A stretch of DNA of 64,000 bases from Xylogone sp. PMI_703 (lineage: Eukaryota > Ascomycota > Leotiomycetes). The stretch is taken from assembly GCA_021399445.1 (NCBI GenBank), contig JAJTUQ010000006.1, forward strand, positions 1 through 64,000. The letters run 5' to 3'. Position 1 is the first letter of the stretch. The number at the start of each line of letters is the position of its first letter. The notes under the pieces are model-generated. The model was given only the letters and a program-made list of their open reading frames with translations, was not told the DNA's origin and did no database searches. A program made the position numbers and the translations under genes. Positions 31,967 to 43,543 of this stretch are shown in pieces.

Positions 31967-32965
31967 GCGGTCATCATCCGGTAGTATGGTATATGATGTT
32001 TAGTCCTGACGGAAACTTGGAAGGGTTAAATTTTCCACTCGAATCGTTATATACTTACAATGGATCGTGATTCAACTAATCGCTCGATGGATTTGAGCCC
32101 TGTTAATATGAGACCTCGAGTCATTTGGTTGATACGAATTTTTTTTTTGATAGCAATACAAACACCACATCTTCAAAAATCAAAATCTCCTATCTACCTC
32201 ATCAAACAGCCGGGTGGCTCCATGTGACAATGTCATATTACAATATTCGTTACAATAATGGATGGCTAGCTGATTCCTGAAGTGGAACTAGCTTGTCAAG
32301 AACAGTAAGATAAATTGTAAGTCGACTCTCCACGTAAAGGCCCATAGAGCGAGACGACCTGGTTAGTCAAAATCTGCAACCCGCTGAGTGGATGGATCTT
32401 GGAAATGATATGATGCGCACACGACAAGGGCTTCGGTCTTAGAACGATCCTGACTGGATAGTCTCTATATGCTCACACCTACTGGAGCCAACGGTAGCTA
32501 GTTAAGCAAAAGTAGCCTAAGTTACTAACATAGCTAGTGAATCAAAGATATTCATCCCGATCCCCACGCCGTGTAGGATATCTGAATGCACAGCTGCAGA
32601 AGAAGCTGGAATTGTAGGTGCTGGTTTGAGCAAAGCAAAACCATTTACACGTAAAGGTCAGTGCTTGTATCCGTATTCCAGGCCCGTTTTCCCGAACAGG
32701 GGCCTCGGCCTAAGATTTGATTCAATTGGACAACTCAAAATGCTCCACAAAGGTCCGCAGCCGTCTAAGCTTATACTGGTATGAATTGTCTTACCTAGAC
32801 CTCGAGCTTCTGACGACGCCGTTCATTGTGGTTCCGATTTTATTAGCGTCGCGGTAGAAACAACCCGCGCGCATACCCTCGACGTCGATGAATTTTATAA
32901 AGATTTCCTGAAATCACACGTATTTTACCTTATTCGACGGTTATGCTATTACCCCACCACCTGAG
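31967..32965. other. intergenic, nothing recognised
   Basis: 1.0 kb between the FAH stop and the regulator ATG, with a T-run near 32142-32150. No element identified. Confidence 0.55.
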
Positions 32966-34654
32966 ATGGCAAGACCTGTATGGCAGTCTCGTACCTGTAA
33001 AACATGTCGAAAGCGGAAGGTCAAGGTGAGGTGCATAATACGCCGTGTACGAAGCTACTTACATACTGATCCTTAGACGTTAGTGCGACAAAACTCAACC
33101 GCGATGCGGAAACTGTGTTGAGTCTGGTAGAACGTGCGAGGGCACTTATGGTGCAGGAGACCTGCAATACATTTCGCATTCTGGAGACCAGTCTCGTGAA
33201 ATGCGGCAATTGAATTTTGCCGGAAGGAGCCTTACCTCTGCCTATGATAGGATGACATTGATATATGGACCCTCTCCACGATTTCAATATAGAGTAAAAC
33301 TCTTATCAGACTTCCTCTCAGTTTACTTGCCCGACACGTCTGTAGAGTGCGTACCGAAACATACCAACGCCTTCTCTTGGTTCGAGCATTTACCAGATTT
33401 CTTTGGCCAATGCATTATCCTTGATGCTGCAGTAGTGGCGCTCAGTTTGGGGATCGTTGGTCGACTGAAAGAAGACGATAATTTCAAGAATCTTGGGGAA
33501 AGGTATTATACTACAACGTTGAAGAAGATATGCAGCATCAATGCGTTGGGGACGCTCTCTGTACAAAACAATCTCATAGGTACGGCCGTAATCTTGGCTA
33601 CATACGAGGTAGAGATACCTCATTTTTACCACTATAATCATAGGTGCTGACTACTTCCAGCTGTATGTTGGCTTACCTGGGCGATGGACACTTCATGTAC
33701 ACGCCACTTGCAATCTCCTTAAGGAGCGTGGTCCACCAACCCCAGAGAATCCCTTCGATGAATCGCTCTTCTGTCAAATCCGAACATTTGCTGTATGTAT
33801 GGAACCATGCTTAGATTGATTATAACCCCGACCTAACGGTTCAGTTCTTTAACGCATGTGCAAATCACCAACGGACCTTTTTGTCCAGACCAGAGTGGAT
33901 CCTTACGACAACCGATAAAGACGCGCATGACAAACTTTTAGACATCCTATTTAATCTACCCTCGATCCTCGAGTTATCAGACCGGATAAAGGTATCTACG
34001 GATGTGCACGAAACAAATCAAATAGTTTGCCAGATTTTGCAACACTCTTCAGTTATGAAGAAACAACTACTCTACTGGTTCTGGAAGTTTCAAACTCTAA
34101 AAGGGCCGCTATTCCTAATTGAAGCCCCTACTCCAGAGAGTCTGCTTTTTGGGGATCCCGATCTGGATATGGGACGTCATTTTTCCGAGGTCCTAAGGTT
34201 CTTAGATGCGCACGTTTGGTCAACTATACTGCTTTACTGGCAAGGGTCTCTGATGCTGTATACATTTTTAGCAGATATGAAACAGCTACTTAATGTGGTT
34301 AACAGGCCGGACGTGAACCTTACCAATATCTTCGAGCTCTTTGATACCAACGGAACTATTGCCGGCGGTTATTTCCCGGAGACTTTATTTTCTCAGAGTG
34401 GATTTGAGGCGTCAGGTGATGCGGAGCGTGCGGCAAGTTATTTTGCTACAAGATTGTGCCAGTCAATGACTTATTGCGGGTTCAATAAGGTCCGAGGTTT
34501 TCTCCTCCAGGTTGCGATGACTTCACTCTGGACCGCTCAGCACTATTTCAATCATCGTTCGCCGGCCAAACATGCTTGGTGTCAGCGCGTCCTTGATGCG
34601 CTGCAGAAGAAGGGAATAGCATATGCAAGTATCTCGTTTGCTCATTTCTTATAA
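32966..34654 (+). CDS. Zn2Cys6 fungal transcription factor
   Basis: Four exons: 32966-33025, 33084-33608, 33661-33792 and 33845-34654, giving 508 aa. The binuclear zinc cluster straddles intron 1: CKTCRKRKVK joined to CDKTQPRCGNCVESGRTC, with exact C-X2-C-X6-C-X6-C-X2-C-X6-C spacing at residues 11-38. The rest resembles the fungal-specific C-terminal region of such regulators (SVYLPDTSVECVPKHTNAFS, HVHATCNLLKERGPP, FFNACANHQRTFLSRPEW). It probably sits in the nucleus and binds CGG-type half sites. Its position 1 kb downstream of the FAH gene suggests it controls the ring-cleavage set (27595-31966), but no binding site was proven. Confidence 0.9.
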
Positions 34655-36343
34655 AATCATGCTTAAATAAATACAATGCTCATTATGAGGATTTAACTTT
34701 AAGATATTGCGTAATATAGTTTTATAATGTTAAAAACAAATTTGTACAATAATACGTATCTATACCAGACCATAATACGTCCGAATACGTTAATTATTCC
34801 TGCTGCGCCAGTTAAAGGAAGGAGGGCCACTATCATCGCTACTCCAATCATATTACCTATTCACCTGCGCCACTCTCAAAGCCACGGGAGATGGAGACGT
34901 ATCCGATGGCTGTGGCTGTGCTGGGTAAGGTCATACCCGGCACCTCCCGAGGAATCTCTTCGGCACGTGCGAGGATCATGAATAATGGGTCGGGTCTCAT
35001 CGCGTGGATTATTATCAGATAGACGTCTGACAACAATTACCGTTCAGTACAATTCTACATCATTGACTCCAAGTTCTCAAGCCTACTTTGAGTTCTTGTC
35101 TTTGGACTTGGTGCGCCTTCTATACTAGCTAGCTTAGAATCTAGACAGCTCCCAGATGATCTCGATGATCTACTGCAAATACCTACCTCATACGGAGGTG
35201 CTTCCTTGGATCTTGATCCTGTTTGACAACATCCTTCAGCAGAGAGTTGTGGCAGGGGTCGCACTCGGCCACAGATGTGCAACAGAAAACGTGTCTGGCC
35301 AAGCTACGCGCTACGATTGGAGCTAATCTCGGGTCACAGCCGCTCGAATATGCCACGTGATGAGCGCTCCATCCAGCCATTTTGGGCTAGCTGCCGCAGA
35401 GCTAGCGCCAAGCCTAAATTCCCTGGCCGTTGTGTTTCTTAGCACTCTACCAGTACGGCACAGCTGAGTGCTACTGTACGACTAAGCACCTTGAACCACG
35501 ATTAATAAACCCGAACTTCAACGCTGGATTAAGACAATTAATTTAAAAGCGTCCAATTACCCACTCTTAGCGGAGCGATTTCCCCTCAAAACTCGAGACA
35601 CTACTGTACAGTAGACTGCGCTTTCATATATTCACGGGCACGTTGCCCGAGAGCCTTGTCTACAGGCCCCGCCCGTATTTACGTGTATATGCGTAGGCAC
35701 GATGCTATTTTCGGTAACGATCCTTCCCCGTCAAGAAGGGTCCTTGGGGTCCTTCCGTTACAAAACTCAAAACCTACTGCACCTAAGCGCGCGTTTCCCC
35801 AGCTCGTGCAGCTACTTTGGTCGTACTCCGTAAAAATAGACCACTGTTTTGCATTGCAGTGTAACATTTTCTGAGGGGAAATCTTATGTGCGTTGAATCT
35901 GCTGCTTGCGCAATTTAATCGTAAGAATTAGAAGCGGTACCGTAGTGTTTGTGCGCTCTTACTAGACACTTTGTGAGGCACAGTGATGCACGGTGATGTA
36001 TTTAGACTGCTTCCCCTTCGTAAGAACACCCAAGACCAACTTGACATCCTGAACTGCCTGATTGGGACGCGGCCTGAACTTGGCGGGGCTGCGCTCCTCT
36101 TGGTCTTCATTTCGGCGACCAGCCCGCAGCCATGGAACGGGAAGGGGCTGAGGAGAATGACGGCCGGGCTTGCTCCCTTACTTTTAGCCTTATAATGTGG
36201 AGTTTTCGTACCTGAAAGTCTTAATTCCTGTTTTGACTTTCCTCTGGTTTCCCTATTATACCCTCTTTCTCCACCTCCTCCTATCCCGTCTATTAATTGT
36301 CAATTGCATCAATTGATCTACAATTGTAGTTGGAGGTTACAAC
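34655..36343. other. 1.7-kb intergenic stretch with a possible 0.3-kb inverted-repeat element
   Basis: GATTTCCCCTCAAAA (from 35577) recurs inverted as TTTTCTGAGGGGAAATC (35867-35883), enclosing about 0.3 kb; this could be a decayed MITE. A minus-strand frame from ATG 35380 (65 codons, Cys-rich) leads to a possible second exon ending at 35055, but I recognise no family. Confidence 0.4.
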
Positions 36344-37288
36344 ATGGCTGCCCCAACGTTCGACCAAGACGTCTATTATCGCATCTACCTGAGGAGTCCT
36401 TCCGGCTATCTCTACCGATATAGCAACGGCTCAGTCCTTATGGGAGCTGAAAACTATGAGCCCAGCGATTCCACAAGCCTTTGGCATGTCAGGCCTAAAG
36501 CGCCATACTACTACATCAGTCAAAAACCGGACTCGGGCTCGGACTGGTGGAATATGGGTGTCTACTACGACCCGACCGACGACTCAGGAGGGAAGACGAG
36601 GCTTTCACTTCAAAAGCCAGACGATAGCAACCCGGCGCAGCTGTGGTTCATTCAAGCCTGGCCTGATTCGGACCACTATTACCTCAATAACGCGGCGAAT
36701 GGATCGCAGATTAATCTTGACGTACGATATGATCGGATAAGACCCTTCATGGCCTTGCACCCAGACAGCTCGTTCGGGAATGAGCATTGGGTCTTTTTTG
36801 CAGCAGCCGCGATTCCACCCTCAACAGTACGTTACCAACCTTGATTGTTTTCGTCTCTCTTATCGATGTCCAAATAACTAATCCGCTCTCCTTGGACGAT
36901 CATACAGACATCTTCCAGTATCTCCTCAACTGCGACAGATCCACCCATCTCATCATCACCCGGCAACTCAACTAACTCTCCCACCACCTCCTCTTCATCC
37001 GGCCTCTCAACAGGAGCAAAAGCCGGTATCGGCATCGCTGCGGCCCTCGTGGGTATAATCGCTGCTGTTATCCTCACTTCACTCTTTTGGAGAAGACGAC
37101 AGCAACGATCGCAAGGTCCCACCGAAAGTGTTGAAACCGGTTCCAAGGCTGTGCTTGAAGTATCGCAGGGAACAAGCCCGGATGGCACATTCTACGGTAG
37201 CCATGATCGCGCACTGCCCGTGTACCAGGATAGTCGCCCGGTTCATGAACTTGGATCGGGATCCGGCTCGAGGAATGAATTACCTTGA
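36344..37288 (+). CDS. beta-trefoil lectin-like protein with C-terminal membrane anchor
   Basis: Exons 36344-36826 and 36908-37288 give 287 aa. Residues 1-155 have the repeated aromatic/QxW-like pattern of ricin-type lectin folds (YRIYLRSPSGYLYRY, TSLWHVRPK, AQLWFIQAWPD, EHWVFFAAA). After the intron comes a Ser/Thr/Pro stalk (about 162-198), a transmembrane helix (AGIGIAAALVGIIAAVILTS), an FWRRRQQR stop-transfer, and a cytosolic tail ending in HELGSGSGSRNELP. This plan is common in fungal surface proteins. No N-terminal signal peptide is visible, so the lectin part would need non-classical insertion (single-anchor type) or an unseen upstream exon. A sensor or adhesin role is inference. Confidence 0.8.
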
Positions 37289-37958
37289 GTGTCGTGGGAT
37301 GAAGAATTTGATTATTTGTTTCAACTGATTATAGAACTCAACGCTGAATTTGCTACTCCGTTGTGAGGATCCGTGAGAGCTGGAAAGAGACCTTTTCCCA
37401 GGAGTTGGGAACGGCTCTACGGTTCTATTATCCGTTTAACACAAGCGGCTGGGCCGCGAGAGTCTCGATCTGTGTGAGGCCTGTGTTTTTCTCGGGTGAC
37501 TTTTTCTATTGGCTGCTCAAAGAGGAGACCTGATAAATGCGCGGACTTTGAAAAGGTTACTGCCTGAACGGGTTGGATTGGTGGGCGTGGGTGAAGGGTG
37601 ATAAAAGGTCTTCAAACCCCATCTGGGGGGGAAATGCATATGGGAGGAATGTGGGGGAGACAGCGTGCGACGGTGCTGTTAATGAATCAGTAAGAGACGA
37701 TGAATAGAAGGGTTCCTGCTATGGAAGTTAGGATATGCGGCAGAGGGTGCAATTGATATGCCAAGTCTTAACAAGTATGATACCGCCGAGGTGCAGCACC
37801 AGCTGGGACGTTAGACCAAACCGCTTAAGTGAGTTCTCTTATTGATTAAGAGCCTCACTTCTTATATATTACTTGCAATATATATAATTAATGTCTAGTA
37901 GAGCACTCATGTTAATATGAATCCCGTAACTTGTGTGCAAATGTTCTTACGTACATGA
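37289..37958. other. intergenic, nothing recognised
   Basis: 0.67 kb with no element seen. Confidence 0.55.
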
Positions 37959-38516
37959 CGTCCGGGGTCACCCTTGGTCGAAATAACGAAGGATAACTAC
38001 CCGATCCTCAAGCCATATTTTATTGACCCCATGACAAAATCAGAAATTATTGAGAAGATGCGCAATGATAAATTTTCGCCCAACACGTTCGGTGCCATCG
38101 TTGATCCATTCACGGCCGTCCATACTTACTCAGGAATTCTCCCAACACAAGAGCTGAGACTGCCTTCTTGGACATGGCAGGGGGCGATGTCTCGTATGCC
38201 AGTATTTTTCCACAAGGGTCCATTAATTATACCCAAAGATGTGACACCGTATGATGCCAAGTTTCAACTCAAATCGAACTACGATCTTAAGAAAATTTAG
38301 ACTCTAGCCGAACCCATTAAGATCCCAGCTTTAGCTACCGCGGAGTGGAATTGGTTACAACCGTATGGTATTACGTCTGAAAAACAAGAAAACGAGACGG
38401 GATTTATGCCTTTAAAGATATCAAGTATTGGTACAAAGCCAAGGTTTGAAGAGGCTCCGTATACGGCGGTGGAGGGATACTTACAACTGGCACGGGCGAT
38501 TGTCAGAGATGGATAA
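37959..38516 (+). pseudogene. C-terminal remnant of an unassigned fungal protein with in-frame TAG
   Basis: A frame open from 37959 reads ILKPYFIDPMTKSEIIEKM, then FGAIVDPFTAVHTYSGILPT and LRLPSWTWQGAMSRM. It hits TAG at 38298-38300 and then stays open in the same frame for 71 more codons (ATAEWNWLQPYGI ... AVEGYLQLARAIVRDG) to TAA at 38514-38516. The aromatic block EWNWLQ after the stop makes sense as a continuation, so the TAG looks like a mutated Gln codon. No start codon or N-terminal region is found. I do not name the family. Confidence 0.55.
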
Positions 38517-38710
38517 TAGTGCAAATATGGAAAATGGTTATTTGCTGATTGGTGGTATAAGAATATCACGGCTGTACTATTCCGAAGATCCTCTATGAAA
38601 GTAAGGATCGAAATAATTTTCTATAAATCAATTCGTTGATACTCAAAATAGTCGCCATTCTTCCATTCCCCAATACTATATGAGATATATATCACACAAA
38701 ACTCAAACAT

Positions 38711-39832
38711 CTATGCCTGTACCTTCTGAAATGGATTTGTCGCTAAATATTCCTTGCTATACTCATAAGTAATATATCCCTCTGTATCCTTAGCATTGTA
38801 GAACTTTGCTCGATCATATGGAGTGAAGGGAATATTCTGCTTCACTCTAAACGGCAGGTCAGGATTGGCAATGTAGTAACGGCCAAAAACAACAACAATA
38901 TTATTGTTGGCATGCTGTTCGACATATTGCTTAGCTAATTCCGCTGTAAATCCTCCGGCAATGAGAAGAGGCGATTGGTTGCCCCAAATATCAATGAGGT
39001 AGTCGATAGAATCGGTAGATTCTACATCGGCATTACCAGAAACTCTTGGCAGCACGATGTGAAGGAAGGCAATGTTCAACTTTTTCAGCTCCCGTACAAG
39101 ATACGAAAACGTCGGTCTCGGGTCCTCCATCCTCATTTCTTGAAACGGGCTATAAGGACTTAATCGAAGAGCAGTACGGTCGCTTCCTATAGCGTCACTG
39201 ACTGCTTTAATAATCTCAAGTGGAAACCGGCATCGGTTTTCAACACTTCCTCCCCATTTATCCGTCCGCTTGTTAGCATTATCCGAGATAAACTGGTCAA
39301 CGAGATATCCATTGGCCCCATGAATCTCCACAGCATCAAAACCTGCTTTAATGGCATTCTTCGCGGCTTGGGCATACAAGTCGATATAGTTCTCGATTTC
39401 TTCCTCCGTTAATGCCGTCGGCTTCTCCCCTCCAGGGCAGGGCTCGTCGCTAGGGCCAATAACTTTAGCATTAGGCCCTAATTCCTTGGTTAACACTTCT
39501 CGGCTCGCGGATCGGCCTAATCCCCAGAGCTGCATCGAAATATAACATTGTTTGGCGTGGACCGCAGCGGTGACTTCTTTCCAGGCTGCGATGTGCGCCT
39601 CGTTCCAGATGCCCGGAACATTACTGTAACCACCTGCTTCTGGGGCGATAAAAGTCCCTTCAGTAATCAGAAGGGTACCGGGTGTTGAGGCTCGCTGGGC
39701 GTAATATTCCTTTGCAAATGGAAGTAAGACATGATCTTCAGTTGCGCGAAACCGGGTTAGTGGTGCCATGGCAATACGGTGCTCGAGCGTGACATTGGCA
39801 AGCTTCAGAGGAGTGAATAATTTTGAAGCCAT
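38711..39832 (-). CDS. old yellow enzyme homologue (ene-reductase)
   Basis: A single exon of 373 aa, ATG at 39832. This is a typical FMN TIM-barrel OYE: FTPLKLANVTLEHRIAMAPL at the N-terminus, MQLWGLGRSA, the substrate-anion site VEIHGANGYLVDQFI with the H-x2-N pair near residue 175, NKRTDKWGGSVENRCRFPLE, and IAGGFT ... VVFGRYYIANPDLP at the end. It reduces C=C bonds conjugated to carbonyls with NADPH. It lies on the same strand as the neighbouring P450 (40860-42701) and 1.0 kb from its stop, next to the oxidosqualene cyclase, so a tailoring role on a triterpenoid enone is plausible. A general detoxification role cannot be excluded. Three copies of a 12-bp motif lie 246-330 bp upstream. Confidence 0.93.
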   Translation of the reverse strand: MASKLFTPLKLANVTLEHRIAMAPLTRFRATEDHVLLPFAKEYYAQRASTPGTLLITEGTFIAPEAGGYSNVPGIWNEAHIAAWKEVTAAVHAKQCYISMQLWGLGRSASREVLTKELGPNAKVIGPSDEPCPGGEKPTALTEEEIENYIDLYAQAAKNAIKAGFDAVEIHGANGYLVDQFISDNANKRTDKWGGSVENRCRFPLEIIKAVSDAIGSDRTALRLSPYSPFQEMRMEDPRPTFSYLVRELKKLNIAFLHIVLPRVSGNADVESTDSIDYLIDIWGNQSPLLIAGGFTAELAKQYVEQHANNNIVVVFGRYYIANPDLPFRVKQNIPFTPYDRAKFYNAKDTEGYITYEYSKEYLATNPFQKVQA

Positions 39833-40859
39833 ATTGATTGGTGAGTGATTTAGAAGTCAGCCTCCAGTTTTATTGCGAAGGATATGAGAAGTCTTGATGG
39901 ACGTCAGTAGGTGGAAAGTCGGTGGCCTGAGAGATGACTGAGGTTAAGTAAACAACCCAGGTGAGGGCTATGTTATCAATTTGCTTTATAGTCGATACCA
40001 CTCAAATATTGTGATACCATATAATTTGAATTATATATTTATTGATAATGATTCGAAATCCTGAATATAAGGTCGTCATCGGCTCTAAGAAACCCCTTTT
40101 GCTAGCCACGGTTTCGCCATCGGCTTTAAGACAGATCTATCTTGGTAGCATCGGCCCTAAGTCAAACAACTATTCTACGGCGCGACATTCTGATTTCTCA
40201 CGCTTTCTTATCGATGTTTACACATACACAATAACATATTGGTAATACAGTAGAACCCCGAATGACATTCTTTCGCATTTGCTGTAACACAAAGCCAGAG
40301 TGAATTGCCGGCTCCCAGGGTATAGAAATCCCCAAGACGAACCGTATTCCTTGATTGGACTAACTGATATAACTTTTTCGTAACAATACCAACAATCTTG
40401 GCAATGAGAGAAAATGCTGATAATTAAAAGGAGACACTTTACGTAGATGGTGTTTATCCAACTACTCTTTATCCCGGTTTTAAAGCAGCTCCAGTGTTAT
40501 TATTGGGACAGTACGTCACCAACCTAATCCAGATCTATGTTGTCTCGATGCTTGCTTGGACGCCGTTTATCCAGGAGGTTAAAGCAACATGATCAATAGT
40601 ACTGCTTTATTAGCCTACACAAAGTCTTTGTCAGAAGACTAGCTATCTACTGCAGGTATGGTGAGTTCGAAAGGTCTGTATTGAGGTTCTACAAGAAAGT
40701 AAGAGAGGCCAGAGTAATAACTAACATCAGATTCTTCTTTATTCTACTAAGAGGGCTGCTTTTACCGCAGACTAGAAAAGGTGCTGTGTATACCTCATTT
40801 TTTATCTCTCTATCCTACTCAGTATAAGAGACACACTAATATATTTTCCATTCTGCACT
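39833..40859. other. intergenic between OYE start and P450 stop
   Basis: 1.0 kb of mostly AT-rich DNA holding the OYE promoter and the triple motif annotated separately. No gene recognised. Confidence 0.55.
40078..40161. promoter_or_regulatory. three copies of ATCGGCYYTAAG upstream of OYE
   Basis: ATCGGCTCTAAG (40078-40089), ATCGGCTTTAAG (40119-40130) and ATCGGCCCTAAG (40150-40161) lie in one orientation, 41 and 31 bp apart. They may be operator sites or a decayed repeat. Read from the OYE strand they are CTTARRGCCGAT. Confidence 0.35.
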
Positions 40860-42701
40860 TTATATAGGCATATCTTCACGTCGTCTTCGCACCAAGATTT
40901 TAGCTCGTGGGTCAGCAACTAGAGAGAACCCAAGAACCATCGTTTTTGGTTCATGTCCTTCAGGAATCATCCAGTCATACTGGAGCAGCAAGTGGCACAA
41001 GGCGATTTTGATTTCATTCGCAACAAAGAACCGTCCCGGACATGCATGCTTGCCATATCCGAAGCCCAGGTGATCTGGACTTGTCGAGACCAGTTGGCTG
41101 ACGTGCTCTTTACCTGGTATGTCGCGCATCTTCAGGAATCGGTACCCATCGAATTGCTCCGGGTTTGGATATACCTCCGGATCCCACATGCGATGAGAAG
41201 ATACCGCGACAGTGTCCCCTTTGTGCAATTCGGTGCCGTCTGATAATGTGATATCATTGAGGACCACACGTCTCATCGAAACTAATAGATCAGTTAACTC
41301 AGCTTGGATATAAAAGTTATTATTGAGTCATATTATCACTTACCCATCGATTCTGGCTTCAGGCGTTGGCTCTCTTTAATGACGCTATCAAGGAGCTTCA
41401 TCTTGTAGAGAGAGCTTCTCTTCCAGCCATCTGTTTGAAGAATCATCCTGATCTCTTCGCGCAAGGGCTGGAATAGCTCTTTGTGTTGGCACAAATCAAT
41501 GAGAACTTGAGTGAGAAGGTCAGACGTGGTATGAACAGTTGCAAGTGCCAACATCAGTTGCGGAATGGCAGGATGGTAATCTCGGCCTTGAGCTATCTCC
41601 TCTAGCCAATCCATTGTGTCCCGCGGTTGCTCAGATGGTACCTTTTCCAGTGCCGCCGCCGTTCTTCTCTGGCGCCTCTGCATAATGATCTGATTAATCA
41701 TATTATTGGCTTTGCTAAGCTGTTTACGAATGGTACGACATGGCGGGAGAAACCAGTGGATAACTGGACGCAGCATTTCTGGCCACATCCGCAATATTAC
41801 TGCGGCAATGAAAGCATTCACTGCGTATTCAATGGTGATTTGAAGCCAGGCTGAGTTATGACAGAGTTCTTCACCTACAAATACTCTCGAGGAAATGCGA
41901 GCGACGGCCTTAACGATGTTTTCGCGTAGTGGAATCTCATGCCATTCTATAAGCGTCAGTATACAGGCATAATACATGTAGACCAACATTACCCAGATTT
42001 TCCGACAGGACCTCTCTTAATGCCATATCCGTCTCATCCTTAAGTGGATCAGTTAAGCCGCCTAAGACGAACCTCAAGTTAGTGCGCCGAGACATCATCA
42101 CAGGAACACTGAGGGGGTTTCTCGGACTTAACGAATGTGTTGCCTTCGTAGAGACGAATTCTTGAAAGATTTCCCTGTCTACCGTGCTCAGAGTGAAAGG
42201 TTCAAAACCAGGAATATGTCCGTGAAACGACTATATATCATGTTAGGGTGCTTGGAGACTGCAACTCCGGTTGGACTACTATGTTGCGAACCTTGGAAAC
42301 CCATCCGACAAAGCTCAGATTACTGTCACTTTTCAGCTCCTGGGCATATTCCGGGGATAGAATAATAGTTGGGCCGAAATCCGCATCAATGAGAAAACTT
42401 TTGCTTGTCTACTCATACGATAAGTAGGATTCCGTCTGTGGAAGGAAGCAAATCAAACCTGGAAGCCCCGCTTGATAAGTTCCCGGGCACTTTTAACAAA
42501 TTGAAGCTTTGCTCTAATGCCCATAAAATCAATACTATTGAGATCAAACGGACGTTTTCGGTTGGCGAGTGGAAATCTTGAATGGCCGAGACTAGAGGCT
42601 GATACCCACGCAAGAAGCACAACAATAAGACCGCATGCTAAGAGTATAGTAGTGGATTGGAGAGTAGAATCTTCCATCCACAAGGCAATTGGTGTGATCA
42701 T
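40860..42701 (-). CDS. cytochrome P450 monooxygenase, cyclase-linked
   Basis: Six exons: 42701-42459, 42408-42292, 42230-42128, 42061-41993, 41946-41344 and 41281-40860, giving 518 aa. All introns are 46-66 nt with good branch points; only the third has a weak donor (GTCCGA). Domains: an N-terminal membrane anchor (TTILLACGLIVVLLAW), SFHGHIPGFEPF, the I-helix equivalent ALATVHTTSDLL, the K-helix E-x2-R in IKESQRLKPE, and the heme loop FGYGKHACPGRFF with the Cys ligand near residue 459. It is an ER-bound haem monooxygenase. An in-frame ATG at 42677 is a second possible start. It is divergent from the oxidosqualene cyclase with a shared 842-bp promoter, so oxidation of the cyclase product is the natural hypothesis. 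Confidence 0.93.
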
Positions 42702-43543
42702 GATGGAGAAGCCAAGCTGATGGCGGGATTAGATTCGCGCTGCATGATCCAAAAGTTGGTGAAAGTTGCGTTTATATATGGAACACCGTATGCTAAAGAA
42801 ACACCTGACAAGTTTAAAGTACAATGCCCACTCGGATGAGGATCTGCGCCGTCTACAACCAAGTAATGCACGTCTATTTTGCGGCCTTGTCAAGCTTCAG
42901 AACCCTGCATGCGCGTAAGCGGAATCTGAGAGATGAGATCTGGAACAGCATGATCGGTAAGATGAGTTGGTCACACCACTGCAGGTATTCGACGCACAAA
43001 AACTTTGTCCGAGATGAGTGACATCCTGCACAAGATGCACCATGCAGACATATCAGACATGACAGAGCCGACCCTAAGACAGGAATCAAGAAGGCTGGAT
43101 AGATTAACGTAAAACAATATTGCTTTTGAAAGCTACACATAGACTGTTTCGCCCTACCTAACTCAAACATCCAGCTGCCATCTCCTCGCAGACAGCATAT
43201 TCCAAGTAAATGGCCTGCGGGAAAATGTCACTCGCAGGAGTCTCACGGAGAATGCCTTTGGTTCAGCTGATGTGCCATCAAACAGCATGTGAATCTAAGC
43301 GTCATATCCGCACAATATGGGTGCCGCTGGCTATAATAAGAATCTGGCAGAGAGGACTGGAAATTATATAGATTAAAAGACCTATACTGGAACCACTGTA
43401 GGAACCGGATACAAGTCACAAGTGCACGCATGTGTCTGATGCCGGCTGAGCAATAGACTCTATCCTTGCGTTTCTAGATTTCAGTCTAACTGCTTGATCA
43501 AGTCCCCAACTAGTGGATTGAGATCGCTTCTTACTAATACAGG
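42702..43543. other. 842-bp bidirectional promoter, P450 / oxidosqualene cyclase
   Basis: Lies between divergent starts 42701 and 43544. It holds the TATA box for the P450. No coding sequence recognised. Confidence 0.55.
42771..42778 (-). promoter_or_regulatory. TATA box (TATATAAA) for the P450
   Basis: Minus-strand TATATAAA about 70 bp upstream of the P450 ATG at 42701. Confidence 0.5.
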
